64,000 bases of DNA from WHSW01 sp963846565 (GTDB lineage: Bacteria > Actinomycetota > Thermoleophilia > Solirubrobacterales > 70-9). Positions 18,721 to 27,470 of the stretch are shown one piece after another. Below the pieces are notes generated by a model. That model saw nothing but the letters and a program-made list of their open reading frames with translations, searched no databases and was not told the DNA's origin. The position numbers and the translations under genes were made by a program. Position 1 is the first letter of the stretch. Every line of letters starts with the position of its first letter. The stretch spans positions 1 through 64,000 of the forward strand of contig CAWJWL010000001.1 in assembly GCA_963846565.1 (NCBI GenBank). Direction: 5' to 3'.

Positions 18721-21372
18721 ATGGCCCGAAATGGCGACGTGGACCAAGTCGAAACGCAGGAGTGGCTCGAGGCCCTCGACGCCGTCGTCAAGCACGACGG
18801 AACGCGCCGCGCCCACGATCTCGTCGAGAAGGTCGTCGAGCGCGCACGCCATCGCGGCGCCGCGATCGAGTACGTCGGGCCGACGCCGTATGTGAACACG
18901 ATCCGGGTGGAGGACGAGCCGGAGATTCCCGGCGACCCGTCGCTGGAGCGGCGGGTCCGCTCGCTGATTCGCTGGAACGCGATCGCGATGGTCCTGCGGG
19001 CAAACAAGGAGTCCTCGGAGCTTGGCGGCCACATCGCCAGCTACCAGTCGGCGGCCCTGCTGTACGAGACCGGCTTCAACCATTTCTGGCACGCGCCCTC
19101 CGAGGAGCACGGCGGCGACCTGATCTACATCCAGGGCCACTCCTCGCCCGGCATCTACGCGAGGTCCTACCTCGAGGGGCGGCTGACGGAGGAGCAGCTG
19201 GACGGCTACCGCCAGGAGGTGTCCCGAGGCGGGATCGCTTCTTACCCGCACCCGTGGCTGATGCCCGAGTACTGGCAGTTCCCGACCGTCTCCATGGGGC
19301 TCGGGCCGATCATGGCGATCTATCAGGCCCGGTTCATGCGCTACCTGACCGATCGCGGGCTGCTCGACGTGACCGGGCGAAAGGTCTGGTGCTTCCTCGG
19401 CGACGGAGAGACGGACGAGCCCGAGTCCCTCGGCGCGATCGGCCTCGCCGGCCGCGAGAAGCTCGACAACCTCGTCTTCGTCGTCAACTGCAACCTCCAG
19501 CGCCTCGACGGGCCGGTGCACGGCAACGGCAAGATCATCCAGGAGCTCGAGACGATCTTCCGCGGCGCCGGGTGGAACGTGATCAAGCTGATCTGGGGTG
19601 ACCGGTGGGATCCCCTGCTCGCCGCCGATCACAACGGTCTCCTCGTCCGCCGGATGGAAGAGGCGGTCGACGGCGAGTACCAGACGTACAAGGCACGCGA
19701 CGGCGCGTTCGTGCGGGAGAAGTTCTTCGGCGCCTACCCGGAGCTCGCCGAACGCGTGCGCGACATGACCGACGAGCAGATCTGGGATCTCAACCGCGGC
19801 GGGCACGACGCGAAGAAGGTCTACGCCGCCTACGCCGCGGCGCAGGCCTCCGAGGTCCCGACTGTGATCCTGGCGAAGACGATCAAGGGCTACGGGATGG
19901 GCGAGGCCGGCGAGGGCCAGAACATCACCCACCAGCAGAAGAAGATGAACGAGGAGGCGCTGCGCGTCTTCCGCGACCGCTTCGACCTCGACATCTCAGA
20001 CGAGGAGGTCGAGCAGGTCGCCTACTACCGCCCGCCCGACGACTCGCCGGAGATCAGGTTCCTTCGCGAGCGCCGCGACGCTCTCGGCGGCTTCCTGCCG
20101 CAGCGGCGCACCCGCGTCGACGAGGCGCTGCAGGTGCCGCCGCTCGAGACGTTCTCCTCGCAGCTCGAGGGCACCGGCGAGCGCGAGATCTCGACCACGA
20201 TGGCCTTCGTCCGCGTCCTTGCCGCGCTGCTGCGCGACAAGGCGATCGGACAGCGCATCGTGCCGATCGTCCCCGACGAGTCGCGGACGTTCGGGATGGA
20301 GGGCATGTTCCGCCAGCTCGGGATCTACTCGCACGTCGGCCAGCTGTACGAGCCGGAGGACGCCGACCAGCTGATGTTCTACCGCGAGGACCGCAAGGGC
20401 CAGGTGCTCCAGGAAGGGATCAACGAGGCCGGCGCGTTCTCGTCCTGGATCGCCGCGGCGACGTCGTACTCCAACCACGACGTCCAGATGGTGCCCTTCT
20501 ACGCCTTCTACTCGATGTTCGGCTTCCAGCGAGTCGGCGATCTCGCGTGGGCGGCCGGAGACAACCGCGCCCGCGGCTTCCTCATCGGTGGCACCGCCGG
20601 GCGGACCACGCTCAACGGCGAGGGGCTCCAGCACGAGGACGGACACAGCCACGTGCTCGCATCGACCGTGCCCAACTGCATCTCCTACGACCCCGCCTAC
20701 GCCTACGAGCTCGCGGTCATCGTCCACGACGGCCTGCGCCGGATGGTCTCCGAGCAGGAGGACGTCTACTACTACCTCACGGTGATGAACGAGAACTATC
20801 CGCACCCGGCGATGCCCGAGGGTGCCGAGGAGGGGATCCTGCGCGGCATGCACGTCGTCCGCCCCGCCGAAGGTCACGCCGCCGTGCGCCTGCTCGGCTC
20901 GGGGACGATCCTGCGCGAGGTCGAGGCGGCGGCCGCGATCCTCGCCGAGGACTTCGACGTCCAGGCGGAGGTCTGGAGCGCGACGAGCTACACCGAGATG
21001 CGACGCGAGGGCCTGCGCCTCGACCGCGAGGCGCGCCTCCATCCGGGCGAAGAGGCGGCGAAGCCGTGGGTTATGCAGTGCCTCGATGGTTCCGACGCCC
21101 CGGTGATCGCCGCCAGCGACTACATGAAGGCGCTGCCCGACGGCGTGCGCGAGTGGGTCCCGGCGCGCTTCGAGGTTCTCGGGACGGACGGCTACGGACG
21201 CTCGGATTACCGTCGCGATCTGCGCCGGTTCTTCGAGGTCGATCGTGAGCACGTGACCGTTGCGGCTCTCGGCGCGCTCGCAGCGGAGGGGTCGATCGAG
21301 CCCGGCAAGGTCGCCGAGGCGATCGAGAAGTTCGGCATCGACCCCGACGCGCCGGATCCCGCATATGCCTGA
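18721..21372 (+). CDS. aceE: Pyruvate dehydrogenase E1 component, homodimeric type
   Basis: An 883-residue AceE, the usual length of the single-chain E1 found in actinobacteria and gammaproteobacteria. It decarboxylates pyruvate with thiamine diphosphate and reductively acetylates E2 lipoate. The TPP motif is CFLGDGETDEPESLGAIGL through VFVVNCNLQRL (GDG...NCN, near residue 227). Other family blocks are GGHIASYQSAALLYE, IYIQGHSSPGIYARSYLEGR, VPIVPDESRTFGMEGMFRQ and FLIGGTAGRTTLNGEGLQHE. ATG 18721 sits ten bases after a weak AGATGGAG. The E2 gene starts inside its last codons (8-base overlap) and E3 follows, giving a complete PDH operon. Confidence 0.95.
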   Translation: MARNGDVDQVETQEWLEALDAVVKHDGTRRAHDLVEKVVERARHRGAAIEYVGPTPYVNTIRVEDEPEIPGDPSLERRVRSLIRWNAIAMVLRANKESSELGGHIASYQSAALLYETGFNHFWHAPSEEHGGDLIYIQGHSSPGIYARSYLEGRLTEEQLDGYRQEVSRGGIASYPHPWLMPEYWQFPTVSMGLGPIMAIYQARFMRYLTDRGLLDVTGRKVWCFLGDGETDEPESLGAIGLAGREKLDNLVFVVNCNLQRLDGPVHGNGKIIQELETIFRGAGWNVIKLIWGDRWDPLLAADHNGLLVRRMEEAVDGEYQTYKARDGAFVREKFFGAYPELAERVRDMTDEQIWDLNRGGHDAKKVYAAYAAAQASEVPTVILAKTIKGYGMGEAGEGQNITHQQKKMNEEALRVFRDRFDLDISDEEVEQVAYYRPPDDSPEIRFLRERRDALGGFLPQRRTRVDEALQVPPLETFSSQLEGTGEREISTTMAFVRVLAALLRDKAIGQRIVPIVPDESRTFGMEGMFRQLGIYSHVGQLYEPEDADQLMFYREDRKGQVLQEGINEAGAFSSWIAAATSYSNHDVQMVPFYAFYSMFGFQRVGDLAWAAGDNRARGFLIGGTAGRTTLNGEGLQHEDGHSHVLASTVPNCISYDPAYAYELAVIVHDGLRRMVSEQEDVYYYLTVMNENYPHPAMPEGAEEGILRGMHVVRPAEGHAAVRLLGSGTILREVEAAAAILAEDFDVQAEVWSATSYTEMRREGLRLDREARLHPGEEAAKPWVMQCLDGSDAPVIAASDYMKALPDGVREWVPARFEVLGTDGYGRSDYRRDLRRFFEVDREHVTVAALGALAAEGSIEPGKVAEAIEKFGIDPDAPDPAYA

Positions 21373-22636
21373 GACGCGCGAGGTCACCGTCCCGGACATC
21401 GGCGACTTCACCGACGTGCCGGTGATCGAGATCCTCGTCCGCGAGGGCGAGGAGCTGGGGGCGGACGATCCGATGGTCACGCTCGAGTCCGACAAGGCGA
21501 CGATGGACGTTCCGGCCCCGTTCGCCGGCAAGGTCGTCGAGATCAAGGTGTCGATCGGCGACGAGGTCTCCGAGGGAAGCGTGATCGCGACGATGGAACA
21601 CGCCGAGGCGGCCGGGCTCGCCTCGACGGAGGAGGCTCCCGTCACCTCGGCGCTTGCGGCCGGCGAGCAGGAGTCCGGCGACGAGGAGGCCGGACCCCCG
21701 GCGCCGAAGGAGACCGCCGAGCCCACGCCGAAGGCGGCCGCGGCCGGTGGACCCGTCTATGCGACGCCCTCGGTGCGCAAGGTGGCGCGGGAGCGCGGGG
21801 TCGACCTCGAGCAGGTCAAGGGGACCGGGCGCAAGGGCCGGATCACCAAGGACGACGTCGAGAAAGCCGCGAAGGCTCAAGGCGTCGAGGAGCCTCGGGG
21901 CGGCCTGCCGTTCGAGATCGCCCCGTGGCCGAAGGTCGACTTCGAGAAGTACGGGCCGGTCGACCGTGTGCCGCTCTCGCGGATCAAGAAGATCAGCGGC
22001 CCGAACCTGGCCCGCAACTGGGTCGCGATCCCGCACGTCACCCACAACGACGAGGCCGACATCACGGACCTCGAGGCCTTCCGCAAGCAGATCAACTCCG
22101 AGCAGGACGACGTCAAGGTGACGATGGTCGCCCTGCTCGTAAAGGCGTGCGTCTCGGCGCTGAAGAAGTTCCCGGATTTCAACGCCTCGCTCGACGGCGA
22201 CGAGCTCGTGCTGCGCCGCTACTACAACATCGGCTTCGCCGCGGACACTCCGCAGGGCCTGCTCGTCCCGGTGATCAAGGACGCCGACAAGAAGGGCCTG
22301 CTCGAGATCGCCACCGACCTGACCGAGCTCTCGGCGAAGGCGCGTGACGGGAAGATCGGCCCGGCGGAGATGGCGGGGGGGACGTTCTCGATCTCCTCCC
22401 TCGGCGGTATCGGCGGCACCAGCTTCACCCCGATCGTGAACGCCCCGGAGGTGGCGATCCTAGGCGTGACCCGCGCGGCGATGCGGCCGACCTGGAACGG
22501 CTCCGAGTTCGTCCCCCGCCTGATCGTCCCGCTCTCGCTCTCCTACGACCACCGGGTGATCGACGGCGCCGCCGGCGCCCGCTTCACTGCTTTCCTCGTC
22601 ACCGAGCTCAACGACTTCAGGAGGGTGCTCCTCTGA
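21365..22636 (+). CDS. aceF: Dihydrolipoamide acyltransferase (E2) of pyruvate dehydrogenase
   Basis: A 423-residue E2 with three parts. There is one lipoyl domain (residues about 5-78, lipoylated Lys in LESDKATMDVPAP), an Ala/Pro/Glu-rich linker, and a peripheral-subunit-binding domain at about 133-168 (ATPSVRKVARERGVDLEQV, GTGRKGRITKDDV). The catalytic acetyltransferase domain ends with the HxxxDG motif in SLSYDHRVIDGAAGARF. It transfers acetyl from lipoate to CoA and forms the core of the complex. ATG 21365 overlaps aceE by eight bases, and its TGA shares one base with the E3 ATG. With only one lipoyl domain, swinging-arm capacity may be supplemented by the extra lipoyl domain on E3. Confidence 0.93.
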   Translation: MPETREVTVPDIGDFTDVPVIEILVREGEELGADDPMVTLESDKATMDVPAPFAGKVVEIKVSIGDEVSEGSVIATMEHAEAAGLASTEEAPVTSALAAGEQESGDEEAGPPAPKETAEPTPKAAAAGGPVYATPSVRKVARERGVDLEQVKGTGRKGRITKDDVEKAAKAQGVEEPRGGLPFEIAPWPKVDFEKYGPVDRVPLSRIKKISGPNLARNWVAIPHVTHNDEADITDLEAFRKQINSEQDDVKVTMVALLVKACVSALKKFPDFNASLDGDELVLRRYYNIGFAADTPQGLLVPVIKDADKKGLLEIATDLTELSAKARDGKIGPAEMAGGTFSISSLGGIGGTSFTPIVNAPEVAILGVTRAAMRPTWNGSEFVPRLIVPLSLSYDHRVIDGAAGARFTAFLVTELNDFRRVLL

Positions 22637-24429
22637 TGGCGACCGAAGTCACGGTCCCCGACATCGGCGACTTCACCGACGTGCCGGTGATCGAGATCCT
22701 GGTCTCCGTCGGTGATTCGGTCGAGCCCGAGCAGCCGCTGGTGACGCTCGAGTCCGAAAAGGCGACGATGGACGTGCCGGCGCCCTCCGCGGGGACCGTC
22801 AAGGAGATCCTCGTCTCTCTCAACGACACGGTCTCCGAGGGCACCGCGATCCTCGTTCTCGAGCAGAGCGGCGGAGGGGATGAAGCGGAGGCTCCGCCGG
22901 ACACGGAGGAGGCCCCGGCGGAAGACAAGGAGGAGGCCCCGGCGGAAGACAAGGAGGAGGCCCCGGCGGAAGACAAGGAGGAGGCCCCGGCGGAAGAGTC
23001 GCATGCGGCATCGCCGCCTTCATCGGAGCCCTCTGAGCCTGAGGGTAAGCGCGTCGTCGTGATCGGGTCCGGACCCGGTGGCTATACCGCCGCCTTCCGG
23101 GCGGCGGACCTGGGGTTGGAGGTGACGCTGGTCGAGCGTTATCCGGCACTCGGTGGGGTCTGCTTGAACGTCGGGTGTATCCCGTCGAAGGCTCTGTTGC
23201 ATGCGGCGAAGGTGATTGCCGAGGTCGATGAGGCGAAGGAGTTCGGGCTCGGGTTCGGCGAGCTGGACCTGGATTTGGATGCGCTCCGCGGGTGGAAGGA
23301 GGAGGTCGTCGGCAAGCTGACCGGAGGGCTTGCCGGGCTCGCGAAGCAGCGGAAGGTGAACGTCGTCACGGGGACGGCGAAGTTCGCCTCCGAGAAGTCG
23401 GTGGACGTCGACGGCGAGACGCTCGAGTTCGACCACTGCATCCTCGCCGCCGGCTCGAGCGCGGCAATGCTGCCCGACCTTCCCGACGACCCTCGGATCG
23501 TCGACTCGACTGGGGCCCTCGAGCTCGACGACGTCCCCGGCCGTCTGCTCGTCGTCGGCGGCGGGATCATCGGGCTCGAGATGGCCACCGTCTACGACGC
23601 GCTCGGCAGCGCGGTGACGGTCGTGGAGCTCACCGACCAGCTGATCCCGGGCTGCGACCCGGATCTGGTCAAGCCGCTGGCCAAGCGCGCCGGCGACCGC
23701 TACGAGGCGGTTCTGCTCTCGACCTCCGTCTCGAAGGTCGAGGCGGGTGACGACGGACTCGTCGTCAGCTACGAAGGCGAGGACGCGCCCGAGCCGCAGA
23801 CCTTCGACGCCGTTCTCATCGCCGTGGGCCGGCGCGCCAACGGCGACACGCTCGGGCTCGAGGCGGCCGGGGTGGACGTCGGCGAGCGCGGCGTGATCGC
23901 GGTCGACGAGCAGCGGCGCACCAACGTGTCCCACATCTACGCCATCGGCGACCTCACCGGCGAGCCGATGCTCGCCCACAAGGCGAGCCACGAGGGCAAG
24001 GTCGCCGCCGAGGTGATCGCCGGCCACAACGCCGCCTTCGACCCGCGAGCGATCCCCGCGGTCGCCTACACCGACCCCGAGGTCGCCTGGGCCGGCGTGA
24101 CCGAGGCCGAAGCGGTCGCCGGGGACGTGGACTACGAGAAGGCGATCTTCCCCTGGCAGGCGTCGGGCCGGGCCCTGTCGATCGGCCGTCCCGAGGGGCT
24201 GACGAAGGTTCTGGTCGATCCCTCCTCGCGGCGGGTGATCGGCGTCGGGATCGTCGGTCCGAACGCGGGCGAGCTGATCGCGGAGGCGGTGCTGGCGATC
24301 GAGATGGGCGCCGACGCCGACGACCTCGGCCTCACGATCCACGCTCACCCGACGCTCTCGGAGACGCTCGGCTTCGCCGCCGAGCGCGCCGAGGGCACGC
24401 TCACCGAGCTCTACGCGCCGAAGCGCTGA
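22636..24429 (+). CDS. lpdA: Dihydrolipoyl dehydrogenase (E3) with N-terminal lipoyl domain
   Basis: A 597-residue E3 carrying an N-terminal lipoyl domain (residues 3-76, LESEKATMDVPAP), nearly the same sequence as the E2 lipoyl domain, then an acidic Glu/Ala/Pro linker with a 24-base repeat. The flavoprotein part has FAD motif VVVIGSGPGGYTAAFRAADL, the redox disulfide GGVCLNVGCIPSK (Cys176, Cys181), NAD-binding GRLLVVGGGIIGLEMATVYD, the FAD loop TNVSHIYAIGDLTGEPMLAH, and the dimer-interface His-Glu HAHPTLSETLG. It reoxidises dihydrolipoamide with NAD+. E3 with a fused lipoyl domain is known from some Gram-positive PDH complexes. The gene is translationally coupled to E2 (TGATG). Confidence 0.95.
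   Translation: MATEVTVPDIGDFTDVPVIEILVSVGDSVEPEQPLVTLESEKATMDVPAPSAGTVKEILVSLNDTVSEGTAILVLEQSGGGDEAEAPPDTEEAPAEDKEEAPAEDKEEAPAEDKEEAPAEESHAASPPSSEPSEPEGKRVVVIGSGPGGYTAAFRAADLGLEVTLVERYPALGGVCLNVGCIPSKALLHAAKVIAEVDEAKEFGLGFGELDLDLDALRGWKEEVVGKLTGGLAGLAKQRKVNVVTGTAKFASEKSVDVDGETLEFDHCILAAGSSAAMLPDLPDDPRIVDSTGALELDDVPGRLLVVGGGIIGLEMATVYDALGSAVTVVELTDQLIPGCDPDLVKPLAKRAGDRYEAVLLSTSVSKVEAGDDGLVVSYEGEDAPEPQTFDAVLIAVGRRANGDTLGLEAAGVDVGERGVIAVDEQRRTNVSHIYAIGDLTGEPMLAHKASHEGKVAAEVIAGHNAAFDPRAIPAVAYTDPEVAWAGVTEAEAVAGDVDYEKAIFPWQASGRALSIGRPEGLTKVLVDPSSRRVIGVGIVGPNAGELIAEAVLAIEMGADADDLGLTIHAHPTLSETLGFAAERAEGTLTELYAPKR
22906..22997 (+). repeat. 24-bp tandem repeat in the E3 linker, about 3.8 copies
   Basis: Three full identical copies of a 24-base unit (22906-22929, 22930-22953, 22954-22977) and most of a fourth encode repeated EEAPAEDK. 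The linker between the lipoyl and flavin domains can therefore change length in steps of eight residues by slippage. Confidence 0.9.
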
Positions 24430-24509
24430 CAACGAGCGCTCCATCCGGCTGCGTGGCCAGGGACGGCGGCCCGCTAATCCGGTAACGCCCGAATGCCGAA
24501 TGAGACACA

Positions 24510-25340
24510 ATGGAGCGGGTGCGCTTGCCAACTCGGTGGGAGATCGCGCTCGCCCTCGGCGCGGTGATCGTCGGCGTCGCGGGCGGCACGCTGATCGCGG
24601 CCGCGACCGGCGACGGGGAGACCGAGGCAGCATCCCCTGTGGCGGCGCCGGTCGCTTCGCGAAGCACGGAGCCGGCCCCGGTCCCGGAACGCGCCCCAAC
24701 CGACGAGATCCGGTACGCCTCGGCCTCGCCTGACGAGGTTGCCGCCGCGCGCAAGGCGGCCGCCGCGATTGCCGCAGTGCGGCGCAAGGAGGAGCGGGCC
24801 CACATCGAGCGCGGTCCCGGGGGGATTCTCCCGGCCAGCGCCGGCGACAACGGGACCTTCGACGAGCCGCCGGTTCCGGGGCGAGAACTCGACGCGGTGA
24901 CGATGAGCGACGCCGCCGGTCTGGAGCCCGAACGCAGCGCGTTCCTGATCGGCCACACCGCGATCGCCCCCGCCGGTGCCCCCGAGGAGGTCGAGCGCGC
25001 GATCAGCGCCGCCAACGCCATCGTCGGCCGCCCGTATATCTGGGGCGGCGGCCACGCGTCGTGGAACGACCGCGGCTACGACTGCTCCGGCGCCGTCAGC
25101 TATGCACTCGGCGGCGCCGGCCTGCTCGGGGCGCCCGTCGATTCAAGCGCGCTCATGGACTGGGGCGAGCCCGGACGCGGGAAGTGGGTCACCGTCTACT
25201 CAAACCCGGGCCACACCTACGCGGTGATCGCGGGCCTTCGCTGGGACACCGTCGGCGAGCAACGCGGTACCGGACCCAAGTGGCATGCCGAGCTGCCCTA
25301 CCCCGATGGCTACGTCGCCCGCCATCCGGCCGGGCTCTGA
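24510..25340 (+). CDS. NlpC/P60-like cell-wall hydrolase, membrane-anchored
   Basis: A 276-residue protein: a short basic N-terminus, one hydrophobic segment (IALALGAVIVGVAGGTLIAA), a long Ala/Glu/Pro-rich spacer (residues 35-150), and a C-terminal NlpC/P60-like domain. The domain has PYIWGGGHASWNDRGYDCSG, where Cys in DCSGAVSYAL is the nucleophile position, and GHTYAVIAGLRWDT, with the histidine. These enzymes cleave peptide stems of peptidoglycan. The domain is of the shorter form common in Thermoleophilia, so activity is likely but not certain. It stands alone between the PDH operon and the minus-strand TetR pair. Confidence 0.75.
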   Translation: MERVRLPTRWEIALALGAVIVGVAGGTLIAAATGDGETEAASPVAAPVASRSTEPAPVPERAPTDEIRYASASPDEVAAARKAAAAIAAVRRKEERAHIERGPGGILPASAGDNGTFDEPPVPGRELDAVTMSDAAGLEPERSAFLIGHTAIAPAGAPEEVERAISAANAIVGRPYIWGGGHASWNDRGYDCSGAVSYALGGAGLLGAPVDSSALMDWGEPGRGKWVTVYSNPGHTYAVIAGLRWDTVGEQRGTGPKWHAELPYPDGYVARHPAGL

Positions 25341-25383
25341 CGAGCGGCGTCCACGACGCGGATCCCAGCCGCTGTCGTGGGAC

Positions 25384-26439
25384 TCAGCCATCGTTGAGCG
25401 AGGAGGGAGTCGCGGGCCGGTAGTGGTCCGGGCCGCCCGGGTCGCCCTCGCCGGTGCCGAGCGAGAAGACGGCGTCCTCGAGCGCCTCGGCTTCCTCGGC
25501 CAGCTCGATCGTCTGCTCGTAGACGCTCCGCGCCTGTTCCTCGACCCCGGCCTTGTCGAGCTCGATCAAGGCTGAGAGCTCGTCGAGGAACTCGGCCGCG
25601 TCGGCGAGGTAGGCCTCGCCTCGCGCGACAGCGTCGTCGACCTCCTCGACCGCCTCGCCGCCGCCGACGCGCGGTGGGTCGGGCGCGTCGACGATCCGTC
25701 CCCGCTGCGCCTCTATCGTCGCCCGGGCCTCGTCGATCGCCTCGCGGGCGATCCCGGTGTCATAGCCGGAGAGGAAGAGGTCGAAGTTGTCGAAGACGGT
25801 GTCGATCGAATCCGCGACGTCCTTCACGGCCTCGCTGGCCTGCTCGCGGTAGTCGTCCGCGTAGCGCTCGCCCGCGCCGCCGAAGTGCCCGATCGCCAAC
25901 ACGATCGCCACGAACGCGACGAGCCCGGCGCCGACCAGCGCGAGCCTGCGCCGCCGGACCTGCGGGCTCGCCGGCGGCCGGGTGGGCTTCGGCTTGAGCG
26001 GCTCGGCCGGCGGCGGCTCGGCCGGCTTCGGCGCCGGCGTGGGCGGGCCCGGCTTCGGCTCCGCGGGCTCGGCCGGACGCGGCGCGGGCGGCGCCGCCGG
26101 GGCCGCGGCCTTCGGCGGCTTCGGCCTCGCCTCGCGGCGCAGCTCCACGAGGGCGTCGGCAAGCTCGCGGGAGGTTTCCGCCTCGATCTTGGGGCCGGCG
26201 GAGACCGAGGTGACGAGCGGGATCAGCTCGCCGAGGCGCGCGCCGCGCCAGCGGAAGCTCGGCGAGTGGTCGACGACCCGCGCCCGCAGGTATGCCATCG
26301 CCACGGTCCCCGGGCGCACGTCTCCCTTCTCGTAGGAGTCGAGCGCCGCACCGAGGCGATCGTCGCCGTCGAGCGGCCCCGCCCTGGCGACCGTCAGCCG
26401 CGCGCGGTGATAGCGAACATCTTCGGTCTCGGTGGTCAC
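25384..26439 (-). CDS. Proline-rich single-pass membrane protein
   Basis: A 351-residue protein with an N-terminal soluble domain (VRYHRARLTVARAGPLDGDD ... FRWRGARLGELIPLVTSV), an Ala/Pro/Lys-rich stretch of about 55 residues (PKPPKAAAPAAPPAPRPAEP), a basic stop-transfer and one membrane helix (LALVGAGLVAFVAIVLAIGH, about residues 187-207), and an outside domain of acidic helices (AVEEVDDAVARGEAYLADAA). Its start overlaps the TetR stop by four bases, so they are translationally coupled. No family recognised; it could be an accessory or sensor protein for the envelope functions of the neighbouring mce operon. Confidence 0.6.
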   Translation of the reverse strand: MTTETEDVRYHRARLTVARAGPLDGDDRLGAALDSYEKGDVRPGTVAMAYLRARVVDHSPSFRWRGARLGELIPLVTSVSAGPKIEAETSRELADALVELRREARPKPPKAAAPAAPPAPRPAEPAEPKPGPPTPAPKPAEPPPAEPLKPKPTRPPASPQVRRRRLALVGAGLVAFVAIVLAIGHFGGAGERYADDYREQASEAVKDVADSIDTVFDNFDLFLSGYDTGIAREAIDEARATIEAQRGRIVDAPDPPRVGGGEAVEEVDDAVARGEAYLADAAEFLDELSALIELDKAGVEEQARSVYEQTIELAEEAEALEDAVFSLGTGEGDPGGPDHYRPATPSSLNDG

Positions 26440-27053
26440 CGGCTCGGTTGTAGGGCACCGAGGAGGCCGGCGACGAACTCGGCGATGCGGTCGGGCGGGT
26501 ACGTGCGCGGCTGTGAGAGGACCATCCGGGCGAAATGCTCGGCGACCGCGATCAGGGCCTGCGCCGCGAGCTCCAGGTCGAGGTCGGCCGGATCGCCGCC
26601 GCGCGCCTCGACCCCGGCGGCGATCACCTGCTCGAGCCGCTCGCGAACGATGCGGCGCCCGCGTTCGACGTGCTCGCGGACGAGCTCCGGCGTCCCCTCC
26701 GCCGGCAGCAGGATGAGGCGCCAGGAAGCGGGCGTCGCGCGCACGGAATCGAGGAAGACGCGGAAGCTCTCGAGCGCGAGCTGGTCCGGATCCGCCTGCG
26801 GATCGATCGGCATCGCCTCGGCGATCTGGGCGAGCGTCCGTTCCTCCTCGCGCACGAGCAGGGCGGTCAGAAGCTCGCCGCGGTTGCCGAAGAGGTCGTA
26901 GACGACCGGCTTCGTCACGCCGGCCGCGCGCGCGATCGCTTCCATCGAGACGCCACCGTAGCCCCGGTTGTCGAGCACGGCGAGCGCCGCGTCGAGAAGC
27001 TGCTCCCGGCGCTCGGCCGGGGGGAGGCGAGGCGCATAGGGCCGTTTCGCCAT
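26436..27053 (-). CDS. TetR-family transcriptional regulator
   Basis: A 205-residue TetR regulator. The N-terminal helix-turn-helix reads REQLLDAALAVLDNRGYGGV, then SMEAIARAAGVTKPVVYDLF, followed by the usual GNRGELLTALL. The C-terminal ligand-binding half is helical (FRVFLDSVRATPASWRLILL). ATG 27053 (MAKRPYAPRLPPAERR) is preferred over an upstream TTG at 27068. It is divergent from the mce operon, the typical place for a mce regulator, and a nested inverted repeat at 27070-27098 lies directly upstream as a candidate operator. It is co-translated with the proline-rich membrane protein. The ligand is unknown; a lipid or acyl-CoA would fit the context. Confidence 0.85.
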   Translation of the reverse strand: MAKRPYAPRLPPAERREQLLDAALAVLDNRGYGGVSMEAIARAAGVTKPVVYDLFGNRGELLTALLVREEERTLAQIAEAMPIDPQADPDQLALESFRVFLDSVRATPASWRLILLPAEGTPELVREHVERGRRIVRERLEQVIAAGVEARGGDPADLDLELAAQALIAVAEHFARMVLSQPRTYPPDRIAEFVAGLLGALQPSR

Positions 27054-27470
27054 CGCGCCAGCGTACAACCTACGGGGGCGTAGCTTTGCCGGCTACGCGG
27101 GCGTGGCTCCCATCCTGGCGATAAAGCTACCGCCTGGTAAGGCCGATGATGCTGCGGGTTGTGGCCCTCCGGGCGGCGCACGACGCCAATGGACGAACTA
27201 GGGTGAATCGCTGATGTCGTCGAGCAGCAAGCGGGCCATCACCAGGGAGGACGTCCCGATCGCGGATCTTGCGGGCGCCAAGCCCGGCCGTTCCCCCGAG
27301 CGCCGCGCAGCCACCCGCGTTCATGATCCACGAACCCGGCGAGCGCCCTACGTCGTGACCGGGCGCTCGCAGCGCCCAGGGAAATGGCGCACCCCGCCAA
27401 CTCCGCGCGATACCGTCCCGCACCGGTCGTCGTTGACGACCCCGGGAGCGGTTGGGATGGAGATCAGCTG
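27054..27470. promoter_or_regulatory. Divergent control region between tetR and the mce operon
   Basis: A gap of 417 bases holding the divergent promoters. I see the inverted repeats listed separately, but no -35/-10 pair I would commit to. An 85-codon open frame (27214-27471) runs through its right half and ends in TGATG with the permease start. It is low-complexity and Arg/Pro-rich, with no recognisable domain and a poor ribosome site, so I treat it as doubtful leader sequence. Confidence 0.45.
27070..27098. promoter_or_regulatory. Nested inverted repeats, candidate TetR operator
   Basis: CTACG (27070-27074) and CGTAG (27079-27083) form one palindrome with a 4-base centre. GCGTAGC (27078-27084) and GCTACGC (27092-27098) form a second with a 7-base centre. 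The site starts 17 bases upstream of the tetR ATG, where an autorepressor would block transcription. Binding is inferred. Confidence 0.45.
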
